Assembly: GCA_028717785.1 (NCBI GenBank)
Contig: JAQUND010000022.1
Span: 1-24,603, forward strand
Reading direction: 5' to 3'
Source of the DNA: Candidatus Nanoarchaeia archaeon
GTDB lineage: Archaea; Nanoarchaeota; Nanoarchaeia; SCGC-AAA011-G17; JAFCDX01
Length of the DNA: 24,603 nucleotides
Part shown: positions 5,912 to 14,126 of the stretch, in pieces
Position numbering within the stretch: position 1 is the stretch's first letter
Layout of the letters: each line of letters opens with the position of its first letter
The notes under the pieces: model-generated
Told to the model about the DNA's origin: nothing
The model's input: only the letters and a program-made list of their open reading frames with translations
Databases searched by the model: none
Made by a program: the position numbers and the translations under genes

Positions 5912-8900
5912 CTTCCAAGTCCTTCTTGTCTTTCTTTATCTTTACCAAACATACTTTCTATTCTTTGTCTTGTTAATTCTAAATCTTGTCTTAGATAAGC
6001 AGGTAATTCATATTTTTCTGCTAAACTTATACTAGGGGTTAAATATTTTATAACTGAACCTTCTGCAACTGTAAATATTATTTTTCCTCCACACTTAGCA
6101 CAAACTCCTTTTAGTGGTGGTCTTCTAAATTTTTCATTACATTTAACACATCTAAATTCTTGTTGAGAAAATTTTCTTAAATTTCCTTTAATATCTCTTA
6201 AGAAATGTCTATTAATAATTAAAGATGCAACATCTGCTTCATCTACAGCTCTTATTTTTTCTGCTAATTGCATTTGTCCAAATACTTTTTCTTCCATAGT
6301 TGGAATTGTTTTATATCTTGAACATCTTACTCCTGCATTAATATCAGTTGTATGATGTGTAAATCCAAGACCTTCATATTCAGCATCAGTTCCTAATCTA
6401 GTTCTAAAAGTTTCTAATTTAATTTCTGATGGATGTTTATATTGTTGACATGCTTCATAAAATTCCAAAGGATATTTCCAACAAGTATCTAAATCAAAAA
6501 CCATATCATCAACTTCAGATGGAATTATGATTGAACTTAAAACTAATGGTTCATCTTGTGTTGCTCCTCTATGTTCTCCAAGTAATTGTCTTGAAAAATT
6601 CAAAAATGCATCCATCATTAACATAATTCCAGCTTCATCTCCATCACAATTAGAAACAACTATATCCCCTGCAACAAAATTATGATTATCTTCTATATTC
6701 AGACAATAAGTCTTTTCTGAATTTAAATGTTGAATTGATTTAACTTTAAGATACGCATTATTTTGATCTAATTCTATTTTTGTTCCCTTTGAGTGTCTTA
6801 ATGAAAGTTCTTTAAGGATTAATCTTTTTCTTGGTAATCCAAAATTAATTTCTTCATAAAATTTCTTGGTAAAATTACTAGGTATTATTAATTTAGTTAT
6901 ACTAAAATAAGGAACTTTTCTATTTTTTCTTTCATAAAAACTTCTAACTAAAGGTCCTGGTTGTTTTGTATATTTATATTTTTTAACATAAATTCCAAAT
7001 CTAGCTAAAGAAAAATAAAGATTTTCTAATAAAATTTCACTAACACTATCGCAAGTTACTCTATTGTCTCTTTTGCTAACCGAACCATCTCCATCAAAAT
7101 ATCCTTGTAAAATATATTTTAATTTATTTTTAGGTAAAGATAAAAATAAAGATGGTATAGATTTAGTTTTTGCATTTATTCCACAACCAAGATAATCCAC
7201 AAATAAAGAATAAAGTAATTTACTTGAATAAGTTATAGATTTATTTGTAATATAAGAAGGATTTAAAGAAAATTCTTTTTTAAAAGTATTTATTATTTTA
7301 TTTCTTATATAAGTTTCTATAGCTGCAAAAGAGATTTGATAAAATCCTTTTTTAGAATTATTTTTTCTTGAATAACCTTCCGCTAAATATAATCCAATAC
7401 AATATAATAAATCATTAGAAATTTTAATGAATCGGGGTAAACTAACATTATCTCTTTTTACTCCAATCAATGAATTTTTTGGTATATTAATTTTATTTTC
7501 ATTCAAGAAAGTTAAAGGATAACTATTTCTTCTAATAAAATTATCATATTTTTTAATTTTTAAATTATCCGGTAATTTTAAATTTTTATTTCTTATCATT
7601 AAATCTTTTGTATTTAATTTAAATAAGTCTATTTCTTTAATATCTTTTTCTAAAATATTGATATTATAAGGGATTATTACTTTATCTTCTTCATTTAACA
7701 AAGATACTGATTTTTTTTCTAATCCTTTTTTTGTTTTAATATAAACCCTATGATCTGGAGTTAAGATAAGTTCTCTTCCATTTTCAAATTCAATTTTGAT
7801 TAATTTTGTATTGATATGTTTTGAAACTTCTTTTATTTTTTTAAGTTCTAACTTATTAGTCTTAGAATTTAATGAAAGGGTAGAATAATTATTAATTTTT
7901 GCTATTTTTGTTCCCCATTTATCTACAATCCTATTTGGATTAAATCCTTCTACAAAATTTCCAATTGGAATGGATTTCCAGTTTAATCCATCATAAACAT
8001 TAATTAATGTATTTTTATGTAAACAATCTCTTCTCATAGAAGAATGAAATAATGGATGAGTGTAAAATCCTTGAGTTTTTGAAAATCCAATTATTCTTCC
8101 AATAATTCCTGCAACAGTATGCGGACTCATTGCAATTACTAAATGTCCAACTAAATCATTTTTTGATTTTAAATTATAAAATGGTTCTTGTTTATATAAT
8201 CTAACAAGTAAATCATCAATAAAACTTGCAACTCTAAAAAATATTATATCGGCTCCTTCATCAAAAGATTCTGAACAAGACGGTAAAATAATATCTTGAC
8301 ATCTTATTTCTAAAATTTGTTCATTAGAAGTTAATTCTTTTCCATAAATATCTTTTTCATATCCTAACTCTTTTAATCTTTCAAAACTAGTTCCAATCTC
8401 TTTAGGTTTAAAATGAGTAATTGGAGCTTCAGTCATATCATATCTAATAGTTCCATCTTTGTTAACATTAATATTGTAAGTTGATCTTAAAATTCCTTTA
8501 ACTAAATTTTCTGGGAAATGAGTTCTATTACTTGTTCCTTTAACCCCTTTTATTATATTTGGAAGTTCAGAAATATTTAATTTAGCAATTGCAGATTTAA
8601 AATAATTATTAATATCTAATTCTATACTGTTATAACGAACACATTTATGTTCTTTTATATTACAAGGTTCTTTTAATTCACCACAAACATTACAATTCCA
8701 TAATGGTTTTGTTTCTGAATCGCAAATTTCACATCTTGGATAAATTGTTTTTTTATTACATTGTTCGCAGAAAAACATTGAAAAATTAGAAGTTACTTTT
8801 CCTGTTTCACATGCAGATTGAAAACACCTTAATTTCCCTCCTTCTTCACCAACCGGAAATAATAAATGAGGAGAACCTATCATTTTTCTCATTTTAGCTT

Positions 8901-10773
8901 TTTCTGGTCTTCCCATTCTAGAACCGATAAAAATTCCTGATTTATCTCTTAATTTAACTTCAGATAATTTATTTATTATCTCTATCATATCTTTTTTCTC
9001 ATCAATTTTTTTTAAAATAGCTTTAACATCAAAATTCTTTTCATAAAATCCAAGGCTAACTTGTAATGCTTTTGCCCATTCTCCTTCAACAACTACATAT
9101 TCATTAGAAACTAATTTATGTGGTACTCCTAATAATTCTAAAACTCTTTTTGGATCTACATTAACTAGATCTTTTTGAATATCATATTTTAATGGGAAAA
9201 TTATTTTATCTGGATTTACAACCGCGTATACTAACCAATCTAGAATACTATATAATTGTTGAACATTAATATCTTTCCAATGATAAGTATATCTTGGATG
9301 TAATGGAATTTTATATTTTTTAGAAATTTCAATTGCTCTTTCAATATTTACTTTTGTTTTAATTGGATTATTTAAAATTTCTTCAAATTCAGTTTTATCT
9401 TTTAGTTCTTTTTCTAATTCTAATGCCCACCATTCTTCACAATAACCAGGTGGTACAAGTAAATGATTGAAAACTAAAAAGTCTCCATAATTTATTAATA
9501 TATCACCTAAAAATAATATTTCTTCAACATCATTAACATGAGCCTTTGCTTGTTCTTCATTTTCAACAAAAATTACATTTCCATTTTTTAATTTAATAAT
9601 TGGTCCTTCAATATAATCACATACTCCAAGAATTGTTGATTTATTTGGTCTCTCTGTTCTTAATTGAGTTCCAATTGCAATATAATTATTTAAAATAAAC
9701 ATAGTTGCTGGATGAATTGATTCGGATGAAAATCCTGAAACTCTTGTTCTGCCAAATCTTAATCTAAATCCACCTATTCTTAAAGGATAACCTAAAATTG
9801 GTCTTCCTGCAACTAAATCTTTTATATAAGTATAATTTGGAAATATTTTTTCTGTAGACTCTTTCTTAATTTCTCCTTTTGCTTTTACTTCTTTTTGTAA
9901 TTTCATATAATCTTCTACAAAATTCCAATGATCCATTCCAAGTTCTTTATTGAATTTACTAAACTTACCCCAGAACTTTGGTAACTTTTGTGATAAACCT
10001 TCAGCTAAAACTAAACAATAACCATTTCTTAATTTATTTGCTGTAACTCTTTCTAAATTTTTATAATTAGGAACTTCTATATCTTCAGAAGCATCTCCAT
10101 CAATTTGTACAGGTAAATGAGATGTTAAAAATTCTACTTCTTTTTCTGAAGGTAAATATTGTAAATTAGTTATTCTGTCATGAAAATATTGTATTTCTGT
10201 TGAACTTCTTTTAATTTCTTCTTCAGTTGGATCATAAATTTCATAACCATTTATTTTTCTAATATAATCTGCTATTGCTACAAAAATACAGGTTGCTGTT
10301 GTACCTGCACTTCTTATTGGTCCACCAAAATATAAACAAAAATATTCTTTTCCATCTTTTCTCTTTTTTAATTCTAATCTAACAAATCCTTCTAAGGGAG
10401 ATGAAACAACTCCATTTGTAATATATGCAAGACCAAAACGTAATGCAATTTCCATTGCTTCTTTTTTATCTTTAAATGCACAAAACTTTTCTTGTGCAAC
10501 TTCTTCGGCTAATTTAAATGCAACTCTCCAATTTTGTCTTCCATATTGACCTTCTAATTCTGCAATTCTTTGAACGATATTTGTATCTGCTACTTGTGGT
10601 GCTACAACAGAAATAACTCCTACTACTCTTTCTGCCATATTTTTTGTTAATAAAATAGAAACACTTTTTTCTGGATCATATCCTTTTGTTCTTGCTAAAG
10701 TTGCAATATCATAAGCATGTTTAAGAGAATTATCAATACTATCAAAATATTTTTTTATTAGTTCAGATGTCAT
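5899..10773 (-). CDS. polC: DNA polymerase D large subunit DP2, with in-frame intein
   Basis: Catalytic subunit of the archaeal replicative polymerase PolD. The 1624-residue product is 1165 residues once the intein is removed, normal for DP2. Visible marks are the GGPIRSAGTTA motif (150-160), the VAGRPILGYPLRIGGFRLRFGR core (321-342), GSRMGRPEKAKMRKM (617-631), and a cysteine-rich zinc region (C669/C672, C681/C684, C694/C697, C704/C711). The catalytic CDGDE motif (C1376-E1380, with D1377 and D1379 as the active-site aspartates) belongs to the double-psi beta-barrel that PolD shares with RNA polymerases. A second zinc ribbon lies at C1542/C1545 and C1558/C1561. Residues 917-1375 are the intein. 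The ATG overlaps the polB stop by 4 nt, coupling the two subunits. The C-terminus ends in RWFG, in the region of the PCNA-interacting tail. Confidence 0.97.
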   Translation of the reverse strand: MTSELIKKYFDSIDNSLKHAYDIATLARTKGYDPEKSVSILLTKNMAERVVGVISVVAPQVADTNIVQRIAELEGQYGRQNWRVAFKLAEEVAQEKFCAFKDKKEAMEIALRFGLAYITNGVVSSPLEGFVRLELKKRKDGKEYFCLYFGGPIRSAGTTATCIFVAIADYIRKINGYEIYDPTEEEIKRSSTEIQYFHDRITNLQYLPSEKEVEFLTSHLPVQIDGDASEDIEVPNYKNLERVTANKLRNGYCLVLAEGLSQKLPKFWGKFSKFNKELGMDHWNFVEDYMKLQKEVKAKGEIKKESTEKIFPNYTYIKDLVAGRPILGYPLRIGGFRLRFGRTRVSGFSSESIHPATMFILNNYIAIGTQLRTERPNKSTILGVCDYIEGPIIKLKNGNVIFVENEEQAKAHVNDVEEILFLGDILINYGDFLVFNHLLVPPGYCEEWWALELEKELKDKTEFEEILNNPIKTKVNIERAIEISKKYKIPLHPRYTYHWKDINVQQLYSILDWLVYAVVNPDKIIFPLKYDIQKDLVNVDPKRVLELLGVPHKLVSNEYVVVEGEWAKALQVSLGFYEKNFDVKAILKKIDEKKDMIEIINKLSEVKLRDKSGIFIGSRMGRPEKAKMRKMIGSPHLLFPVGEEGGKLRCFQSACETGKVTSNFSMFFCEQCNKKTIYPRCEICDSETKPLWNCNVCGELKEPCNIKEHKCVRYNSIELDINNYFKSAIAKLNISELPNIIKGVKGTSNRTHFPENLVKGILRSTYNINVNKDGTIRYDMTEAPITHFKPKEIGTSFERLKELGYEKDIYGKELTSNEQILEIRCQDIILPSCSESFDEGADIIFFRVASFIDDLLVRLYKQEPFYNLKSKNDLVGHLVIAMSPHTVAGIIGRIIGFSKTQGFYTHPLFHSSMRRDCLHKNTLINVYDGLNWKSIPIGNFVEGFNPNRIVDKWGTKIAKINNYSTLSLNSKTNKLELKKIKEVSKHINTKLIKIEFENGRELILTPDHRVYIKTKKGLEKKSVSLLNEEDKVIIPYNINILEKDIKEIDLFKLNTKDLMIRNKNLKLPDNLKIKKYDNFIRRNSYPLTFLNENKINIPKNSLIGVKRDNVSLPRFIKISNDLLYCIGLYLAEGYSRKNNSKKGFYQISFAAIETYIRNKIINTFKKEFSLNPSYITNKSITYSSKLLYSLFVDYLGCGINAKTKSIPSLFLSLPKNKLKYILQGYFDGDGSVSKRDNRVTCDSVSEILLENLYFSLARFGIYVKKYKYTKQPGPLVRSFYERKNRKVPYFSITKLIIPSNFTKKFYEEINFGLPRKRLILKELSLRHSKGTKIELDQNNAYLKVKSIQHLNSEKTYCLNIEDNHNFVAGDIVVSNCDGDEAGIMLMMDAFLNFSRQLLGEHRGATQDEPLVLSSIIIPSEVDDMVFDLDTCWKYPLEFYEACQQYKHPSEIKLETFRTRLGTDAEYEGLGFTHHTTDINAGVRCSRYKTIPTMEEKVFGQMQLAEKIRAVDEADVASLIINRHFLRDIKGNLRKFSQQEFRCVKCNEKFRRPPLKGVCAKCGGKIIFTVAEGSVIKYLTPSISLAEKYELPAYLRQDLELTRQRIESMFGKDKERQEGLGRWFG
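6649..8025 (-). mobile_element. Intein with LAGLIDADG homing endonuclease, inserted at the DP2 catalytic motif
   Basis: 459 codons (DP2 residues 917-1375) interrupt the extein between RRD and CDGDE. Splicing signals: Cys1 (C917, CLHKNTLINVYDG, block A); block B TPDH (1005-1008); block F YCLNIEDNHNF (1356-1366); C-terminal N1375 followed by Cys+1 (C1376). These fit a class 1 intein. The central endonuclease has both LAGLIDADG motifs with acidic residues intact: CIGLYLAEG (1125-1133, E1132) and LQGYFDGDG (1222-1230, D1229), about 97 residues apart. It is therefore probably still capable of homing. The penultimate residue is Ser (VVSN) instead of the usual His. Inteins are known at the same active-site motif in other archaeal DP2 genes, including Pyrococcus. 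Confidence 0.95.
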
Positions 10774-12413
10774 TTTCCAAAATTAAGAATTTTTATCTCC
10801 CTTGTTTTTAAATTTGCTAAAATTACTTTAGATGGATCTGGGTTAATACCTCTTCTTGCTTGTTCTTCTGTTCTTGCAGCCCAACATGAACAATTAATAC
10901 AATTAATTCCTTTGTAAACCATTGTAGAAACTTTATGTACATGTCCAGTTGCAAGTATATCTGGAATTTTATCAATTAGCATATAATCTTGTTCTGGATC
11001 AGGGATATAAGTATTTGAAGCGTGTGTTGGTGCAAAATGTCTTCTTTGTAAATAAAATTTCATAATTAAATCTGCTCTATCTTGTCCACCTGCTAATCTA
11101 ATACTATTAACTGCATCTGCATAATGGGGAATACTAAATCCATGATATAATAAAACATTAAATCCCGGAAAATCTCTTGCTGCATGTATATTTACTACAG
11201 ATGGATTTGTAACAATAGTAACATTTTCTAAATCATATAATGGTTTTGCTATCTTTTTATCTAAAACTGGTTGTGGTTCTGCTACTCTTACAGCATCGTG
11301 ATTACCTGCACAAATAATAATTTTAATTTCTTTGGGTATCTTAGATAAATATTCTGCAAGTACTCTATATTGCTCAAAAACATCTTTTATAACTAAATCT
11401 TTTTCCTGTCCAGGATAAACTCCAACTCCATCAACCATATCTCCAACTAAAAATAAATATTTTACTTTTTTAGCAATTTCTTTTTGTTCATCATCACCAT
11501 AATCTTGATTTAACCACTTAATAAAATTCATAAAATCATCTGCTAAGAAATTTTTTAATCCCATATGAATATCAGAAGTAAATACTGCATAAGCTTCATC
11601 TTCTGATTTTTTTTGTTTAACATCTGTTACATCAGGCATAAATAAACTATTAGCAAAAACTATTTTATCTCCAAGATTTCCTTTTATTCCAATTACTTCA
11701 TCTAAAACAATATCATCTGCTATTGTACAAAGTTCAGGTTTATTTTTATTAAACAATACGCTAATTGTTCCAGTTGTATCTTCTAAAGTTAAAATTATAT
11801 TTTCATTTTTAGTTTTTGATTTTGAAGAAACAATTCCAATTATAGCAACTTCTTGTCTTTCTTCAGTTGGTTTTAATTTATTTATAGAAACAGCATTTTG
11901 TAATTCAACTCTATTCATTAATATTTTTTTTAATCCTTCGTATCTTACTTTAAAATATGAAACAAAATCTTGAATTTCTCTTTTTTTATTAACTTCAACA
12001 TAATTTTTTAATATTAATATTGAATTCTCTTGTGGATCTTTTTCCTTTTCAATTACAGTTCTTACTAGTGCTTCTTTAATTTCTTCAAGAATTGTTTCTA
12101 CTTTTTCTTTTTTTTCTTCTGAAGTATTATAATCAAGTATATCTAAAAAGGTATTATATATCTTTGAATCTCTTCCTTTTTCTAAAAGTGTTTTAGATTT
12201 TTCAAAATCAATCCAATTTATGTTTAAATCTCCTTTATTTGAAACAACTTGATAAACATCTTGAGTTAAAATTAGTGGTTTTTCTTTTGTAATTATATTA
12301 TTTTTAATACTATTTAATAAAATAACATCATCGAATGGTTTATCTAACAATTCAGGACTAATTAAAAACCCCTTTTCTATAAAATAATCTATTTTTTCTT
12401 TTTGATTTTCCAT
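10770..12413 (-). CDS. polB: DNA polymerase D small subunit DP1 (3'-5' exonuclease)
   Basis: Proofreading subunit of PolD. An OB-fold lies at about 187-255 (EVAIIGIVSS, NIILTLEDTTGTISVLFN). An Mre11-like calcineurin phosphoesterase domain follows with its full metal-binding set: D281/H283 in TSDIHMG, D325 in VGDMVDG, N371/H372 in AGNHD, H424 in YHGFS, and H491/H493 in ATGHVHK. These support an active exonuclease. The N-terminal 180 residues are helical and poorly conserved and would include the DP2-interacting part. Length 547 is within the family's range. It is the first gene of the polB-polC-DUF1653 operon. A palindromic AT element at 12446-12459 and a closer TTATTATA at about 12436-12443 are candidate TATA boxes. 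Confidence 0.96.
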   Translation of the reverse strand: MENQKEKIDYFIEKGFLISPELLDKPFDDVILLNSIKNNIITKEKPLILTQDVYQVVSNKGDLNINWIDFEKSKTLLEKGRDSKIYNTFLDILDYNTSEEKKEKVETILEEIKEALVRTVIEKEKDPQENSILILKNYVEVNKKREIQDFVSYFKVRYEGLKKILMNRVELQNAVSINKLKPTEERQEVAIIGIVSSKSKTKNENIILTLEDTTGTISVLFNKNKPELCTIADDIVLDEVIGIKGNLGDKIVFANSLFMPDVTDVKQKKSEDEAYAVFTSDIHMGLKNFLADDFMNFIKWLNQDYGDDEQKEIAKKVKYLFLVGDMVDGVGVYPGQEKDLVIKDVFEQYRVLAEYLSKIPKEIKIIICAGNHDAVRVAEPQPVLDKKIAKPLYDLENVTIVTNPSVVNIHAARDFPGFNVLLYHGFSIPHYADAVNSIRLAGGQDRADLIMKFYLQRRHFAPTHASNTYIPDPEQDYMLIDKIPDILATGHVHKVSTMVYKGINCINCSCWAARTEEQARRGINPDPSKVILANLKTREIKILNFGK

Positions 12414-12435
12414 CGTAGAATCTTCTTACAATAAG

Positions 12436-12459
12436 TATAATAAGTTTTTATATAAAAAT
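12436..12459 (-). promoter_or_regulatory. Promoter region of the polB-polC operon
   Basis: On the minus strand, the 14-bp palindrome TTTTTATATAAAAA (12446-12459) and then TTATTATA (12436-12443) lie about 40 and 26 bp before the polB ATG. The nearer one would give a leaderless mRNA, the farther one a leader of about 15 nt. Sequence alone does not decide between them. Confidence 0.4.
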
Positions 12460-12543
12460 TACTATACTTCAAAAAGATTTTATAGAAACTATATATTACA
12501 GTACATATATCTGTGTTCGTTTAAACAAAATTCCACCAAAAGC

Positions 12544-12553
12544 TTAATAAATA
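12544..12553 (+). promoter_or_regulatory. TATA box for the winged-helix gene
   Basis: TTAATAAATA lies about 50 bp upstream of the ATG at 12600, placing the TSS near 12574 and giving a leader of about 26 nt with a Shine-Dalgarno-like AGGTG (12587-12591). This argues against the upstream TTG at 12564 as the start, because it would precede the predicted TSS. Confidence 0.4.
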
Positions 12554-12599
12554 GATTTAAATTTTGTTAACTCTTACAAAAATACTAGGTGTTATTAAA

Positions 12600-13139
12600 A
12601 TGCAACCAACAGATATCGATTTAATGCAGACTTTTAAAGATATTTTAGGACACCAACAACCAATTTATGAGATAAAAAGTAAATTTATTAATATTTTAAA
12701 AGGTCAAAGTTCTTTTACAACCCAATTATCAAAAGAAGAATGTTCTTGGATGGTTCATAATTTAGACTGTATTGAAAATATAGTTAATTCAAAAAAAGCA
12801 GTTGGTGTTTTATGGTATTTATACAAATATAAAGAAAGTTATATACAACAGGTTTCTAGATGTTTAAGAAGTTTTACTGCTCCAGTAAGATATTGGGTTA
12901 ATAGTTTAAAGAAATTATGGTTAATTGAAGAAAGAAGTTCTTCTTTTAGAAAAGATAAAATCTATTATCATTTGAACTTGACTACTTATCCAAATATTGT
13001 TAATATTATGATTCAATTAGTTAAAGAAAAATATGGGGAAGAATATTTAGATAATATAATAAGACCAAACTTAACTGTAAGTAATACAGTTGAAGATAAA
13101 CAATATAATGCAATTAAAAAAATAAGAAATTCTAGATAG
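12600..13139 (+). CDS. Winged-helix DNA-binding protein, probable transcriptional regulator
   Basis: The ATG at 12600 is chosen over an in-frame TTG at 12564 because AGGTG sits 8 nt before it and the upstream TATA-like element would place the TSS beyond the TTG. The 179-residue product has a helical N-terminus (1-60) and a winged-helix core at about 66-125: KKAVGVLWYLYKYKESYIQQVSR, then the recognition-helix region TAPVRYWVNSLKKLWLIEER, then the wing YYHLNL. This resembles MarR/ArsR-like archaeal regulators, with a helical C-terminal extension (131-179) that may dimerise. No ligand site is visible. It diverges from the polymerase operon and shares its intergenic region, so it could regulate that operon or only itself. 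The 3' end overlaps the broken mazG gene by 8 bp. Confidence 0.75.
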   Translation: MQPTDIDLMQTFKDILGHQQPIYEIKSKFINILKGQSSFTTQLSKEECSWMVHNLDCIENIVNSKKAVGVLWYLYKYKESYIQQVSRCLRSFTAPVRYWVNSLKKLWLIEERSSSFRKDKIYYHLNLTTYPNIVNIMIQLVKEKYGEEYLDNIIRPNLTVSNTVEDKQYNAIKKIRNSR

Positions 13140-13445
13140 AATGTTTATATCTATCCTTATCCCTACCATAACATTTATCCATTTTCTTTTGCCATTCTTC
13201 ATTTAGATCAATATTGTGTGAATTAGCTAAACAAATAAGATTAAACATCATATCTGCTATTTCTTCTCCAATTTTAGCTGTATCTTTTGAATCTTTTTTC
13301 TTTCTATGACCATATAAATTATTTAATTCTCTTGCAAGTTCTCCATTTTCTTCTGTAATACAAGATAGAATTTCTAATGGGGGAAAATAACCATTGTAGT
13401 TTTAATCCAATTATCTACATCTATTTGTAATTTTTTAAATGGCAT
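13132..13445 (-). pseudogene. MazG-like nucleotide pyrophosphohydrolase with a single frameshift
   Basis: Frame 1 from the ATG at 13443-13445 reads MPFKKLQIDVDNWIKTTMVIFPH and stops at 13374-13376. The other frame, from 13392, continues as GYFPPLEILSCITEENGELA and so on for 86 residues to the stop at 13132-13134. Joined, they make about 104 residues, the usual size of a single-domain MazG. The Mg-binding EExxE (ITEENGE) and ExxD (GEEIAD) signatures lie in the second fragment. The family hydrolyses nucleoside triphosphates, often non-canonical ones, to monophosphates. One base appears to be missing near 13392-13396, just before the GYFPP stretch. A TTTCCCC heptamer at 13380-13386 would allow a -1 slip into the right frame. 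Real pseudogene, sequencing error and programmed frameshift all remain possible. Confidence 0.8.
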
Positions 13446-13467
13446 TTTAATTTTAATTATTATAAAA

Positions 13468-13477
13468 ATTTATAAAA
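13468..13477 (-). promoter_or_regulatory. TATA box for the mazG-like gene
   Basis: The minus strand reads TTTATAAATT about 27 bp before the mazG ATG, so the frameshifted gene still has an intact-looking promoter. Confidence 0.5.
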
Positions 13478-13694
13478 CTTGCTATAATAAATCATTTATT
13501 CAAAAGGCCTTTTTTGTTTTATATTTTAAGTTAAATTATTTTTAGTGCCATTTTTTCAGATAAAAGAATAATTTTCAATCAGAAACCAAATTTCATTAAT
13601 TTAAAAATTTATAATTTTTATTAAAATTAAAAAAATTTTGAAAATTTAAGTTTTTTTAACAATTTTTCTTTTAGTTAGTTAATTAGTAATTTGA

Positions 13695-13722
13695 AACCTT
13701 TTATTTTAAAGGTTCTTTTTTT
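13695..13722 (+). terminator. Hairpin followed by T-run
   Basis: A perfect 7-bp stem AACCTTT/AAAGGTT with a 6-nt loop is followed by C and seven Ts. It looks like an intrinsic terminator on the plus strand, but no plus-strand gene ends nearby (the closest stop is at 13139), so it may end an unrecognised transcript or be chance. Confidence 0.3.
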
Positions 13723-13992
13723 CCTTTCTAGCTTACTTTTTCATTTTGAAAGTACTATAACTCATTAAAATAATTTTTAAAAATTTTGAATTTCTAATGC
13801 TTTTTATTAATTCAAATTTTATTTTTGGCCTTTAATTTTAATCTTATTTTATTTGTAGTTTACATCTCTTTTATTTTTGAATTGTTTTAGTATGTTTTTT
13901 GTTTTTAATTTTTAATATAAATTATTAATTATAGTTTACACTTTTTATAATATAATATAATACTATAAAACAAACTAATCATAAAATAATAT

Positions 13993-14029
13993 TAAAATAA
14001 ATGTAAATTAAAAGTAAAATAAATGTAAA
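13993..14029. repeat. 15-bp direct repeat with 22-bp period
   Basis: TAAAATAAATGTAAA occurs at 13993-14007 and again at 14015-14029. The 22-bp period is about two helical turns, putting both copies on one face of the DNA, about 70-110 bp upstream of the TATA box at 14098. This is a possible activator-site pair. Confidence 0.45.
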
Positions 14030-14043
14030 ACAATTATAGAATA

Positions 14044-14057
14044 AAGGTTAAAACCTT
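14044..14057. promoter_or_regulatory. 14-bp perfect palindrome upstream of the 14127 gene
   Basis: AAGGTTAAAACCTT is a perfect inverted repeat about 40 bp upstream of the TATA box at 14098. The AACCTT/AAGGTT arms are shared with the hairpin at 13695-13714. Confidence 0.35.
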
Positions 14058-14097
14058 CGTAAAATAAGGAATTAAACCAAATTGATCATTTCAAAAG

Positions 14098-14107
14098 TTA
14101 TATAAAC
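14098..14107 (+). promoter_or_regulatory. TATA box for the membrane-protein gene
   Basis: TTATATAAAC, centred about 25 bp before the ATG at 14127. Confidence 0.6.
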
Positions 14108-14126
14108 AAATTAACTAAGTTATAAT

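Larger units (their letters stand above)
13446..14126. other. 680-bp non-coding AT-rich region
   Basis: No convincing ORF, tRNA or structured RNA was found on either strand. The plus strand is markedly T-rich from about 13490 to 13930 and then A-rich from about 13960 to 14100, a strand switch centred near 13950. It holds the mazG promoter, a hairpin followed by a T-run, a 15-bp direct repeat, a 14-bp palindrome, and four GTTTACA/TGTAAA elements (13858, 13934, 14003, 14025). The promoter of the membrane-protein gene at 14127 forms its right end. Confidence 0.6.

Noticed and set aside
6649..8025. Stand-alone gene or group I intron inside polC
   Set aside because: The insertion is fully in frame, starts with Cys, ends Asn followed by Cys, and carries intein splicing blocks, so it acts at the protein level.
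12564..12599. TTG start giving a 12-residue longer winged-helix protein
   Set aside because: The upstream TATA-like element would place the transcript start beyond this TTG, while the ATG at 12600 has an AGGTG ribosome-binding site 8 nt upstream.
13446..14126. tRNA, RNase P or other structured RNA
   Set aside because: There is no G+C-rich stretch, T-loop motif or cloverleaf pairing. The only clear stem is a 7-bp hairpin.
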